From Agrobacterium pusense (GTDB lineage: Bacteria > Pseudomonadota > Alphaproteobacteria > Rhizobiales > Rhizobiaceae), in NCBI RefSeq assembly GCF_900102105.1, contig NZ_FNBB01000006.1, positions 186,001 to 250,000 on the forward strand: 64,000 nt of DNA. Reading direction: 5' to 3'. Of this stretch, positions 54,111 through 62,019 are shown in pieces (position 1 is the stretch's first letter; each line of letters begins with the position of its first letter). The notes below the pieces were generated by a model. That model was given only the letters and a program-made list of their open reading frames with translations, made no database searches and was not told the DNA's origin. The position numbers and the translations under genes were made by a program.

Positions 54111-57100
54111 ATGAAGAGCGGGGGTCCTGGGCTTATCGTAAATCGCTCCTGCTTCTTCGAACTCAAATTTGTGACTCCAGACGGGGCGAGGGAAGCAACC
54201 TACGTAGACGCATACCGCCAGATTTCGCACGAACAGCGCTCAATCCGGCTACCCGTGGATGGAATAAATGGCGCAAATGGGGCAACAGACGCACTGAAAA
54301 AGGCCGATGGTTCAACCGCAGGTGTTGCGGTACGCAAGCTGATCCTTTATTCAACCAGCCCAGTGGCTATAGAGGGCGAAATGAAAACTGAATTCGACAC
54401 GACAAAAAGGAAATTGCCTAGCTTTACGGATCCAAGCGAAAAGCTAGCTTTCGACGGAGAGCGATATGTTTCCGGACATCTGGGACCTACTCAACACGCG
54501 CACCACCACAGGTACCTGTTCGCCGTTCAATTCTGCAGCGGCAAAAATGTGCTCGACGTCGCGAGCGGAGAGGGATATGGATCCGATTTGCTAGCGCAAG
54601 TCGCCACTAGTGTTGTCGGCATCGACATCGACGCAACGACGGTTTTGTATGCGGAGAAGCAGTACGTCCGCCCAAATCTTCAATATATTGCCGCCTCGGC
54701 CACTTCTATGCCCTTGGAAGATAATAGTGTGGATGTCGTCGTCAGTTTCGAGACGATCGAGCACTTGCAAGACCATAAAGCGTTTATGGACGAAATTTGT
54801 CGCGTTTTACGCCCAGATGGAATTCTTATTATATCTTCCCCCAATCGCCCAATATACTCCGATAAAGCAAATTATAAAAATCCGTTCCACGTAAAGGAAC
54901 TTGACTATCAAGAATTCCACAAAATTCTAGATGATAGATTTTCGTCCGTGCAAATGTTTGCACAGCGACAGGCAACCGGGAGCGTGTTATCCCCTCAAAA
55001 CCAGCATTCCCAAGGCATCGAAATTTATGCAACTGGTGACGGCCGAAATTACGAATTGCAGCAACCGTTCGATTGCCCGCAATATTTTTTAGCAATAGCA
55101 AGTAACGAGAAGATCGGCACATATTCTGGTAGTTTCCTAATTAACGACGTTTACGTTCCCAATATTCAAGCGGAGTTAGCTTATCGAGTCCGAGAAGTCG
55201 AATCCGCACGGGCAGAGAACCGTGGACTTAATGGAAAATTGAATAACTCACTGGAGGCCTTGAAGAATATCGACGTGCTCAAAAATTCTTTCGATGAGGT
55301 GAAAACCCTAGTAACAAAGCGGACGGAAACGACCGCCAGTTCCATGACGAGTATCGAAACAGAGCACCACAAATTGCATGATCAGCTCGTTGCGCTAACG
55401 GAAACGACCGCCAGTTCCATGACGAGTATCGAAACAGAGCACCACAAATTGCATGATCAGCTCGTTGAGCTAACGGAAAATGTCCGAGCACAAAGTTTAT
55501 ATTTCGAACATTCTCCAGGAATGATCTGTTGGCGGGCTACCAAGCGAGCGACCTACTTCTTGCGTTACTCCCTGCTCTTAATTCACGCCTTTTTGAGCAA
55601 TCCATTGAGCCGAAGAAGAAGGAGAAGATTCGTTGACCGTAGGATCGACCGGTCCAGCGCCGGATTCCGAGACTTCGCGCTTCGTTCCAGTAAAAAGCTC
55701 CTGCGTATCAAGTGGAAATTGAAAGCGTTCCGTCGCTATCCAACCTCGTCGGCAAGGCGCAAGAGGTGGAGGGATGATAATTTGCTCGATTCCTCTGAGG
55801 GGTCGCATTCTGTGAGAGAGACTGGCCCGACTCTTCACTCACCTGTTGTGGCACAGCCATCTGACGGCAGTCAGAATACGCCGATTCTAACAAGTGCATC
55901 CCTAGCCCTAGAAACCCAGACTCCCCCGCTTCACAGCCGGTTGTACGAAAACTGGGTGGCCAATACACTTGGGCAATATTCAGCTGACGAGCACGTCGCA
56001 ATTTCACGCGACGTGCCGTTAGAAGCCGCCTCTGACGTTCAGCTGATTGCCTATTATCTTCCCCAGTTTCACCCAATTCCGGAAAATGATGCGTGGTGGG
56101 GTAAAGGATTTACAGAGTGGCGAAACGTAGCAAGGGCGTTCCCCAACTTCGAAGGACATTATCAGCCGCGTATTCCGGGTGAGCTGGGGTACTACGACTT
56201 ACGTGTCCCGCAAATTATGCAGCGGCAAGTAGAACTGGCAAAACTATACGGGATTTCAGCTTTCTGCTTCCATTTTTATTGGTTTGCCGGAAAGACACTC
56301 CTTGAGGCGCCGATCGTAAACTTCTTGGAAAATAAGAACCTTGATATCAAATATTGCCTTTGCTGGGCAAACGAAAATTGGTCTCGCCGGTGGGATGGAA
56401 GCGAACATGAGGTTCTGATCTCGCAGGAGCATTCCGACACGGATGACGAAGCGTTCCTTCGCTACGTTAGCAAGTACTTTGCGGACGACCGCTATTTGAA
56501 AGTTGATGGGCGGCCAGTCTTAACCGTTTATCGTCCTTCAATACTCCCAAATCCGAAGGCCACCGTGGAACGCTGGCGTCGAATGGCGAGAGAGATGGGA
56601 TATCCAGACCTTTATCTGATCGCAACAAATTCGTTTGCGTTCAAAGACTACTCGGCATTCGGATTCGACGCTTTGTCCGAGTTCCCTCCACATCACTTGG
56701 GAGGTGAAAATTTACAAAATACCATCGAGATGACCGATCTCAGAACTGGTTGGCGGGTCCGCGACTATAAGCAAGTTGTGGAGTCCGAGAAAAAACGACC
56801 TGTGGGCGAAGGACGTATCCACCCCGGCATAACGATCGGATGGGATAATAGCGCTAGAAAGCCGACGTGGGGAGACATCATCCATAATGCCACCCCCAAA
56901 TTATTCAAAGATTGGCTAAGCTTTTGCGTTTCTCGCGCCAAGCGAAATCCGGCTGAAGAGCAGTTTGTGTTTATCAACGCGTGGAACGAATGGGCTGAGG
57001 GTACGTATTTGGAACCCGACAAACGGTTCGGCTATGCATTCCTTGAGGCATGTTCGCAAGTATTAAAGGAGGAACGATTTGGGCCGCTCCGCCCTCAAGA

Positions 57101-59150
57101 AATCTTGCCCGGTAGCCGTGCCCGGTTGAAAGACCGGCCGACGATACTCGTCTGCTCTCATCACGCTGGTCAAGAGCTTTTCGGAGCAGAGAGATCAATG
57201 CTCGACGTCGTTGAAGCAATTGCCGATAATGACTTCAACGTTATTGTAACTTTACCTAAACATGTCGGCGAAGAGTACCTTAATTCGCTCCGTCAACATG
57301 CAGTTGAGATACGAGTATTTCATTACGAACAATGGACCTCGCAGATTGACAAAACATTCTCGTCGGTCTCTGATTTCATGTCCGTTATTCGGGATACCGC
57401 TTCGGACCTGGTATACGTGAACACCATTGTTTTACGCTCGCCAGTTGAAGCTGCTCGTCTTATGGGAGTGCCAGCCATTGTTCATGCTCGGGAAATAATC
57501 TCTGCCGATGTTAATCTCCAGGAGCAAATTGGCATGCCTGGACAAGAAATCGCGAAAATTGTCGTGAGGAGTTGCACACATATCGTTGCCAACTCCTTGG
57601 CCACAGCCAAGAGTTTTGCCAACGCTCCCGCTGTTTCTACTATACCCAACATTGTGAACTTAGACGAGCTTTCTATCCCTCGAACGATTCAGGACGATTT
57701 CGTTTACTTCGCTTTACTAAGTAGCAATCTTCGAAAAAAAGGCATCGACGACGCGATAGAGATCGCGCTGCGATGCGAAACCGAGGTCCCAAACGCAAAA
57801 TTTCTTATTATTGGTCCCCTCTGGCGGGAAGGCGCACGCGACTTCGTCAACGGACGGCGCCACGCGCCTAATAACGTGGAGTTCATCGACTACATCCCTA
57901 AAACCAGGGACGCGTTAGCGAGAGTGGACGTTGTGCTGAACCTTTCCCATTTTCAAGAGTCGTTTGGCCGAACGGTCCTCGAGGCAATGGCGGCGGGGCG
58001 GCCAGTTATCGTTTATAACTGGGGCGCGCTACCCGAACTGGTAGAACACAACGTTACGGGAATTGTGGTTCCATTCAGAGATATATCAGCTGCGGTGAAC
58101 GCAGTAAGAGAACTGACGGATGTTGAACGGCTCGAGCGCATGGGTACGGCGGCCCAGAAGAGAGCTCGCGTCATCTCCGACCGACAATCATTCAACAAAG
58201 CGATAGGTGAGGCAATCCAAGCGTCCCTCGAAGTAAAATTGCCGTCCCGTAGCGGCCTTATCAGTACCGGAGCTATGTCCGAGGCAACGCTCGATATAGT
58301 AATTTGCGTTCATAATGCTCTTGAGGATGTGCAGCGCTGCCTAGAATCGGTTGATCATCATCGCGGCGAAGGGCATGGGATAATAATCGTAGATGATGGA
58401 TCAGCGTCCGAAACCAGGGACTTTTTGAGCTCCTTCACGGAGAAAAGAACCGATTATGTTAGACTCTTTCGAAATGACGTTTCTACCGGTTATACCAAAG
58501 CGGCAAATACCGGTGTTGGACTTTCGAGCGCCGATACGATAATACTTTTGAACAGCGATACCGTCGTTACTGCCAAATGGGCGGAGAAACTACAAAAGGC
58601 ACTCCACTCTGCTCCCGGAATTGGAATTGCCGGTCCCATGTCAAACGCGGCAAGCTATCAATCGGTACCAAGTGTCGCATCGACCGCTAGTCAGACCGCC
58701 TTAAACCTCCTCCCTGAGGGATGGGGTCCTGATGAGATGAACGCGCTCTGTGAAAGGCATTCGTCGCTTCCTCTACCATACGTTCCTTTAGTCCACGGTT
58801 TCTGCTTCGCGATCAAACGCGAAGCATGGGCATCAGTAGGACCGTTTGATGAAGAAGCCTTTCCCCGAGGCTTTGGTGAGGAGAACGATTTTTGTCTCAA
58901 AGCCGCGAATGCTGGTTTCGGGATGGTAATTGCTACTAATACTTTTGTATATCACTCCAAATCGAAAAGTTATGGGGAGGAACAGAGGCACAAACTGGCG
59001 GAAGCATCGCAGGAAGTTCTGTACGCTCGATACGGAAGAGACCGTATCAAAGATGTATCTCGACTTCTGCTCAACCAACCGCAACTCAGGAATATCAGAA
59101 CAGCTACGATGCGCGCCGTTGCTTCCGGGCCGGACGACATGAACATGTAG
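54111..59150 (+). CDS. Giant methyltransferase-WbsX-GT4-GT2 fusion protein
   Basis: A roughly 1679-residue protein. A SAM methyltransferase lies at about residues 100-330 (VLDVASGEGYG near 147). A linker follows with a 25-residue unit repeated exactly twice (55323-55472, helical), then a basic segment (SRRRRRRF). A WbsX/GH99-like domain (PF14307 type) starts near 642 (LPQFHPIPENDAWWGKGFTEW, CFHFYWFAGK, CWANENWSRRW, INAWNEWAEGTYLEP). A family 4 glycosyltransferase lies at about 1004-1373 (FQESFGRTVLEAMAAGRPV) and a family 2 glycosyltransferase at about 1394-1640 (VDDGS, LNSDT). The start is uncertain: ATG 54111 is used, but ATG 54381 (MKTEFDTTKRK) has a better ribosome site (GAGGGCGAA). It is divergent from the 1016-residue fusion and is probably part of an O-antigen or capsule assembly line. 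Confidence 0.85.
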   Translation: MKSGGPGLIVNRSCFFELKFVTPDGAREATYVDAYRQISHEQRSIRLPVDGINGANGATDALKKADGSTAGVAVRKLILYSTSPVAIEGEMKTEFDTTKRKLPSFTDPSEKLAFDGERYVSGHLGPTQHAHHHRYLFAVQFCSGKNVLDVASGEGYGSDLLAQVATSVVGIDIDATTVLYAEKQYVRPNLQYIAASATSMPLEDNSVDVVVSFETIEHLQDHKAFMDEICRVLRPDGILIISSPNRPIYSDKANYKNPFHVKELDYQEFHKILDDRFSSVQMFAQRQATGSVLSPQNQHSQGIEIYATGDGRNYELQQPFDCPQYFLAIASNEKIGTYSGSFLINDVYVPNIQAELAYRVREVESARAENRGLNGKLNNSLEALKNIDVLKNSFDEVKTLVTKRTETTASSMTSIETEHHKLHDQLVALTETTASSMTSIETEHHKLHDQLVELTENVRAQSLYFEHSPGMICWRATKRATYFLRYSLLLIHAFLSNPLSRRRRRRFVDRRIDRSSAGFRDFALRSSKKLLRIKWKLKAFRRYPTSSARRKRWRDDNLLDSSEGSHSVRETGPTLHSPVVAQPSDGSQNTPILTSASLALETQTPPLHSRLYENWVANTLGQYSADEHVAISRDVPLEAASDVQLIAYYLPQFHPIPENDAWWGKGFTEWRNVARAFPNFEGHYQPRIPGELGYYDLRVPQIMQRQVELAKLYGISAFCFHFYWFAGKTLLEAPIVNFLENKNLDIKYCLCWANENWSRRWDGSEHEVLISQEHSDTDDEAFLRYVSKYFADDRYLKVDGRPVLTVYRPSILPNPKATVERWRRMAREMGYPDLYLIATNSFAFKDYSAFGFDALSEFPPHHLGGENLQNTIEMTDLRTGWRVRDYKQVVESEKKRPVGEGRIHPGITIGWDNSARKPTWGDIIHNATPKLFKDWLSFCVSRAKRNPAEEQFVFINAWNEWAEGTYLEPDKRFGYAFLEACSQVLKEERFGPLRPQEILPGSRARLKDRPTILVCSHHAGQELFGAERSMLDVVEAIADNDFNVIVTLPKHVGEEYLNSLRQHAVEIRVFHYEQWTSQIDKTFSSVSDFMSVIRDTASDLVYVNTIVLRSPVEAARLMGVPAIVHAREIISADVNLQEQIGMPGQEIAKIVVRSCTHIVANSLATAKSFANAPAVSTIPNIVNLDELSIPRTIQDDFVYFALLSSNLRKKGIDDAIEIALRCETEVPNAKFLIIGPLWREGARDFVNGRRHAPNNVEFIDYIPKTRDALARVDVVLNLSHFQESFGRTVLEAMAAGRPVIVYNWGALPELVEHNVTGIVVPFRDISAAVNAVRELTDVERLERMGTAAQKRARVISDRQSFNKAIGEAIQASLEVKLPSRSGLISTGAMSEATLDIVICVHNALEDVQRCLESVDHHRGEGHGIIIVDDGSASETRDFLSSFTEKRTDYVRLFRNDVSTGYTKAANTGVGLSSADTIILLNSDTVVTAKWAEKLQKALHSAPGIGIAGPMSNAASYQSVPSVASTASQTALNLLPEGWGPDEMNALCERHSSLPLPYVPLVHGFCFAIKREAWASVGPFDEEAFPRGFGEENDFCLKAANAGFGMVIATNTFVYHSKSKSYGEEQRHKLAEASQEVLYARYGRDRIKDVSRLLLNQPQLRNIRTATMRAVASGPDDMNM
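55323..55472 (+). repeat. Exact 75-base tandem duplication inside the giant gene
   Basis: Two adjacent 75-base copies (55323-55397 and 55398-55472) differ at one base only, 55393 versus 55468, which changes Ala to Glu. The unit encodes 25 residues (TETTASSM...HHKLHDQLV) and keeps the reading frame. A third partial start, ACGGAAAA, follows at 55473. Near identity shows it is recent. Confidence 0.92.
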
Positions 59151-59166
59151 ATTCCGTGTCCCAAAT

Positions 59167-59195
59167 AGCGCGGGCATCTCACCCGCGCTCTTTTT
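59167..59195 (+). terminator. Rho-independent terminator of the giant gene
   Basis: AGCGCGGG (59167-59174) and CCCGCGCT (59182-59189) form a perfect 8-base stem with a 7-base loop, followed by CTTTTT. It begins 16 bases after the stop of the 1679-residue protein. Confidence 0.85.
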
Positions 59196-59434
59196 AGGAT
59201 TGGAAACTACGTTGTTGGTAAGCATGCGGCGTTGGGGCGATTTTTCGGGTAAACTCATTCAATCGGTTGTAAGCCCAAGTAAGTTGCCGATTGAATTCGG
59301 GGTGCGCTGCGTCTGGGATATCTGAATCTGCCAAGTTTACTGCACTGAAAAAACGCGTCCGGATGCCGCCACTACATCGACCTTGCCCCCAAGTTTTATC
59401 CATTTTTGAGTTCGCTCCAGCGGTTTTTTTGAAG
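59196..59434. other. Non-coding stretch with possible IS scars
   Basis: Between the terminator and the first IS-end copy no gene is supported. A perfect 10-base inverted repeat, ATTCAATCGG (59257-59266) and CCGATTGAAT (59287-59296), is present. Near 59386 TTGCCCCCAAGTTTTATCC resembles the TGCCCCC-type ends of IS3-family elements and may be a solo end of another element. This is a visual match only. Confidence 0.4.
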
Positions 59435-59533
59435 TGCTCCCCGATTTTGGGCCAACGGGAGCTGGAATTTTCCGGGGTTATGAGGTGCTCCCCGAATTTG
59501 GGCCAGCGGGAGCTGGAATTTTCCGGGGTTATG
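59435..59533. repeat. Duplicated left end of the IS3-family element
   Basis: A 48-base sequence starting TGCTCCCCGA and ending GGGGTTATG occurs at 59435-59482 and again at 59486-59533, 51 bases apart, with two mismatches. Each copy carries CTGGAATTTTCC, which is mirrored at the other end of the element (60672-60683). The element therefore has two left ends. Confidence 0.85.
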
Positions 59534-59535
59534 GC

Positions 59536-60372
59536 TCATGTCGGCGGTGGTGCCGATGAGCCGTTCATGAGCGAAATCGGCACTTTGTTGCCGATCGCGC
59601 TGTGTGGCCGGAACTCATTATAGTCTCTACGCCAATCCTCCATCTTTGCCCGCGCGTCGTCAAGGCTCATGAACCAGTGAGCGTTCAGGCACTCGGCGCG
59701 GAACTTGCCATTAAAACTCTCGATGTAGCTGTTGTCGGTCGGTTTGCCTGGCCGCGAGAAGTCAAGCACGACACCTTTGTGATAGGCCCAGAGGTCAAGG
59801 TCTCGGGAGATGAATTCGCTGCCATTATCCACACGTATGGTCGCCGGATATCCGATCTGTCGGCAGACCCGCTCCAATGTCTGAACGACATCCTCGCCTT
59901 TGTAGCTAAAGCGAGCATCCACCACTGGCGAGAAGCGAGAGAAGGTATCAACAACCGTCAGAACCCTGATCTTGCGACCAGTGGCCAGTTGGTCATGAAC
60001 GAAATCCATCGCCCAGACATGGTTGGAATGGCTAGGCTCCGTGCGGTCAGCCCGCAGCTTCGCCTTGACCCGGCGCTTGGGAACCTTGTTGCGGAGCTGG
60101 AGGTCCATCTCCTTGTAAAGACGATAGATTCGCTTCGGGTTCACAGACCAGCCTTCACGCTTGATAAGGATATGCACACGCCTGTAGCCGTAGCGTATCC
60201 GCGTCTGGCAGATGTCCTTGATCTTCAGCTTTAACTCGGCCTGCTCGCCACGCCTGGACTTGTAGACATAGAGCGACCGGTCGACTTTCAACACCGAGCA
60301 TGCACGCCGGATCGAAACCTTCCAGTCCGCCTTGATCGTGTCGACAAGCTTGCGCTTGCGGGCAGGCCTCAA
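59536..60372 (-). CDS. IS407-type transposase OrfB (DDE integrase domain)
   Basis: About 278 residues with the rve/DDE core of IS3-family transposases. The catalytic residues are D in HVWAMDFVHD, D in IRVDNGSEF and E in NSYIESFNGKFR, with the usual D-35-E spacing. The frame starts at a TTG overlapping the orfA stop, but it is normally expressed by -1 frameshifting from orfA. It looks intact. Confidence 0.9.
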   Translation of the reverse strand: MRPARKRKLVDTIKADWKVSIRRACSVLKVDRSLYVYKSRRGEQAELKLKIKDICQTRIRYGYRRVHILIKREGWSVNPKRIYRLYKEMDLQLRNKVPKRRVKAKLRADRTEPSHSNHVWAMDFVHDQLATGRKIRVLTVVDTFSRFSPVVDARFSYKGEDVVQTLERVCRQIGYPATIRVDNGSEFISRDLDLWAYHKGVVLDFSRPGKPTDNSYIESFNGKFRAECLNAHWFMSLDDARAKMEDWRRDYNEFRPHSAIGNKVPISLMNGSSAPPPT

Positions 60373-60659
60373 AGCTTTTTTGAAAGCACATCCTGCAGCA
60401 CGGCCTTGTCCAGCGACAGGTCGGCAACAATCCGCTTCAGCTTGGCATTCTCCTCCTCAAGCTGTCGTAGCCGCTTCATCTCCGAGGGCATCAAGCCCGC
60501 GTATTTTTTGCGCCAATTGTAAAACGTCGCGTCCGAAATTCCCGCCTTGCGGCAGACCTCGCCGATGGGCGTTCCATCCTCTGCCTGCTTCAAAACAAAC
60601 GCGATCTGCGCTTCCGAAAACTTCGAGGCCTTCATCGAATTCTCCTCTTCTTCCCACAA
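60369..60659 (-). CDS. IS407-type transposase OrfA (helix-turn-helix)
   Basis: A 96-residue protein with an HTH_8/HTH_Tnp_1 domain (EVCRKAGISDATFYNWRKKYAG) and a leucine-zipper-like segment (MKRLRQLEEENAKLKRIVADLSLDKAVLQDVLSKKL). The likely start is the second Met, MKASKFSEAQ (about 60635). Its last codons contain the slippery heptamer A AAA AAG at 60381-60375, for production of the OrfAB fusion. Confidence 0.9.
   Translation of the reverse strand: MWEEEENSMKASKFSEAQIAFVLKQAEDGTPIGEVCRKAGISDATFYNWRKKYAGLMPSEMKRLRQLEEENAKLKRIVADLSLDKAVLQDVLSKKL
60375..60381 (-). promoter_or_regulatory. A AAA AAG programmed -1 frameshift site
   Basis: In orfA the zero-frame reading is TCA AAA AAG CTT TGA, so the heptamer A AAA AAG is in the X XXY YYZ register. 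A -1 slip continues as GCT TTG AGG into orfB. This motif is the standard frameshift signal of IS3-family elements. Confidence 0.75.
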
Positions 60660-60876
60660 GGAATCATAAGTGGAAAATTCCAGTTCTAAATGGCCTAATT
60701 CATTGGGGGCACGTCAATGCGCCTGCGCGGCTACAGCTGTCACAATGCTTCTCCGGACTTTTGATTGGGAGATCGTTATTCCAAGAAGATGGACGATTTG
60801 TAAGTTGAGGAGCCGGATTTATAGATCTAAAGCCTGTGACGTTGCGAGGCCAATGACGCCCTCAAAGGAGCCAAAA

Positions 60877-62019
60877 ATGGCAGGTCCAGTTTTCAGTGTA
60901 GTAGACGTCCCGAAGATTCAGAACGTCGACAGTCCGTCATGGGAAAGCAGCGTCCTCTCCAGGCTGGAGGTGTGCCCCGCAGCGCTTGCCAAGCCGGCGA
61001 AAGAGCTTTTGTATATTGATGAACCAGGAGTGAAGACCCACCACTCGCCAAACGATAGCCTTATCGTTGCCAGGCACGAGCCGATCGCTGCATCGTTTCT
61101 GTCGCCAGCACTTCACTGCTACTTCGCCGTTGGCGTCACTGTGTCTGGAAACGGCCTTATGTGGTTGAATAATGAGCTTCAAATGATCGACGAGATCTTA
61201 CCTTCCTACTGGAGCGACCCGCGCAGCGGCATTTCTCCGCAATCGACACCATACAGAGACATTCACCTCCCAGTCAGAACGATCAGTGGCCCTTGTGTGA
61301 GCGGTCCTGGATGGGCTGGCTGGAACTATGGCTACGTTATCCTTGACGTTCTGCCCAGAATCATCGCCGCATTCGAGGTCGTGAAGGGAATGCCCCGCCC
61401 AAAGTTGCTTCTTCAGAGCGATACACCCGACTGGGCGATGTCCATGTTGAAGGCAGTCGGAGTCACGCGAAACGACATTGAGTGGTTCGACCCAACGTCC
61501 GAACGCGTTAAACTGGAACAGGGCATATTCCCGGCAAACCTTGGGACAACCCACCCTTATCTCGAAAAGCTATTTTCCTCCATCGATCCGCATTTCACGC
61601 CCCCAACGCGGTATGGAATGTACTATCTCAGCACGGCGACATTCCCGCGTCGCCGAGGCTGCATAAACGAAGGCGCCTTGGAATCCATTGCGATGAATGA
61701 GTTTGGAGCCGAGGTGATTTGTCTGGAGGAACTGCCATGGCTTGAGCAAGTCCGGCTATTCAGGAGCGCAAAAGCTGTAGTTGGCCTCTCAGGCTATGCT
61801 CTCCACACCGCACTTGTCTCAGATGGTGGCCTAACCGTTGGGCAAATCGGCGCCTCCAATCATCTTCAATCTGCCATCGCGGCACTTCGTGGGCAACGTA
61901 TGGCGTATCAGGTTGGGTTCCCCACGTCGGAATCATATAAAGTTCCGGAGAAGCAATTTAGGGAACTGATGAGTACGATATACCGCCATAGCGCAAGCAC
62001 ATTGGCCAAGGTGGCCTAA
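60877..62019 (+). CDS. GT61-like glycosyltransferase (DUF563)
   Basis: A 380-residue protein with a C-terminal DUF563/GT61-type domain (about residues 130-350). Seen are GPGWAGWNYGYVILDVLPRI, PRPKLLLQSD, YYLSTATFPRRRGCINE and the SAKAVVGLSGYALHTALVSDGG region near the C-terminus, comparable to the conserved Gly-rich acceptor/donor segment of the family. The ATG at 60877 with AAAGGAG eight bases upstream is preferred to the earlier frame start at 60670, which would lie inside the IS end. It probably belonged to the polysaccharide locus before the IS insertion separated it from the giant gene. Confidence 0.75.
   Translation: MAGPVFSVVDVPKIQNVDSPSWESSVLSRLEVCPAALAKPAKELLYIDEPGVKTHHSPNDSLIVARHEPIAASFLSPALHCYFAVGVTVSGNGLMWLNNELQMIDEILPSYWSDPRSGISPQSTPYRDIHLPVRTISGPCVSGPGWAGWNYGYVILDVLPRIIAAFEVVKGMPRPKLLLQSDTPDWAMSMLKAVGVTRNDIEWFDPTSERVKLEQGIFPANLGTTHPYLEKLFSSIDPHFTPPTRYGMYYLSTATFPRRRGCINEGALESIAMNEFGAEVICLEELPWLEQVRLFRSAKAVVGLSGYALHTALVSDGGLTVGQIGASNHLQSAIAALRGQRMAYQVGFPTSESYKVPEKQFRELMSTIYRHSASTLAKVA

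Larger units (their letters stand above)
59486..60711 (-). mobile_element. IS3-family element, IS407-type
   Basis: About 1.2 kb, with orfA and orfB on the minus strand. Imperfect terminal inverted repeats begin TGCTCCCC (left) and TGCCCCC (right, read inward from 60711), sharing GGCCA and the 12-base CTGGAATTTTCC at 27-28 bases from each end. The gene pair and the A AAA AAG frameshift signal place it in the IS3 family; the OrfA start (KFSEAQI...GISDATFYNWRKKY) is IS407-like. No matching 4-base target duplication flanks it (GAGG versus CGTC). Confidence 0.85.

Noticed and set aside
55323-55472. The tandem repeat was considered as a CRISPR or regulatory repeat
   Set aside because: There are only two abutting copies without spacers, and they are in frame inside a coding sequence.
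59194-59403. 69-codon frame on the minus strand starting MDKTWGQG
   Set aside because: It lies in the non-coding gap beside IS ends with no ribosome site or recognised motif; it may be IS debris but I cannot support a gene.
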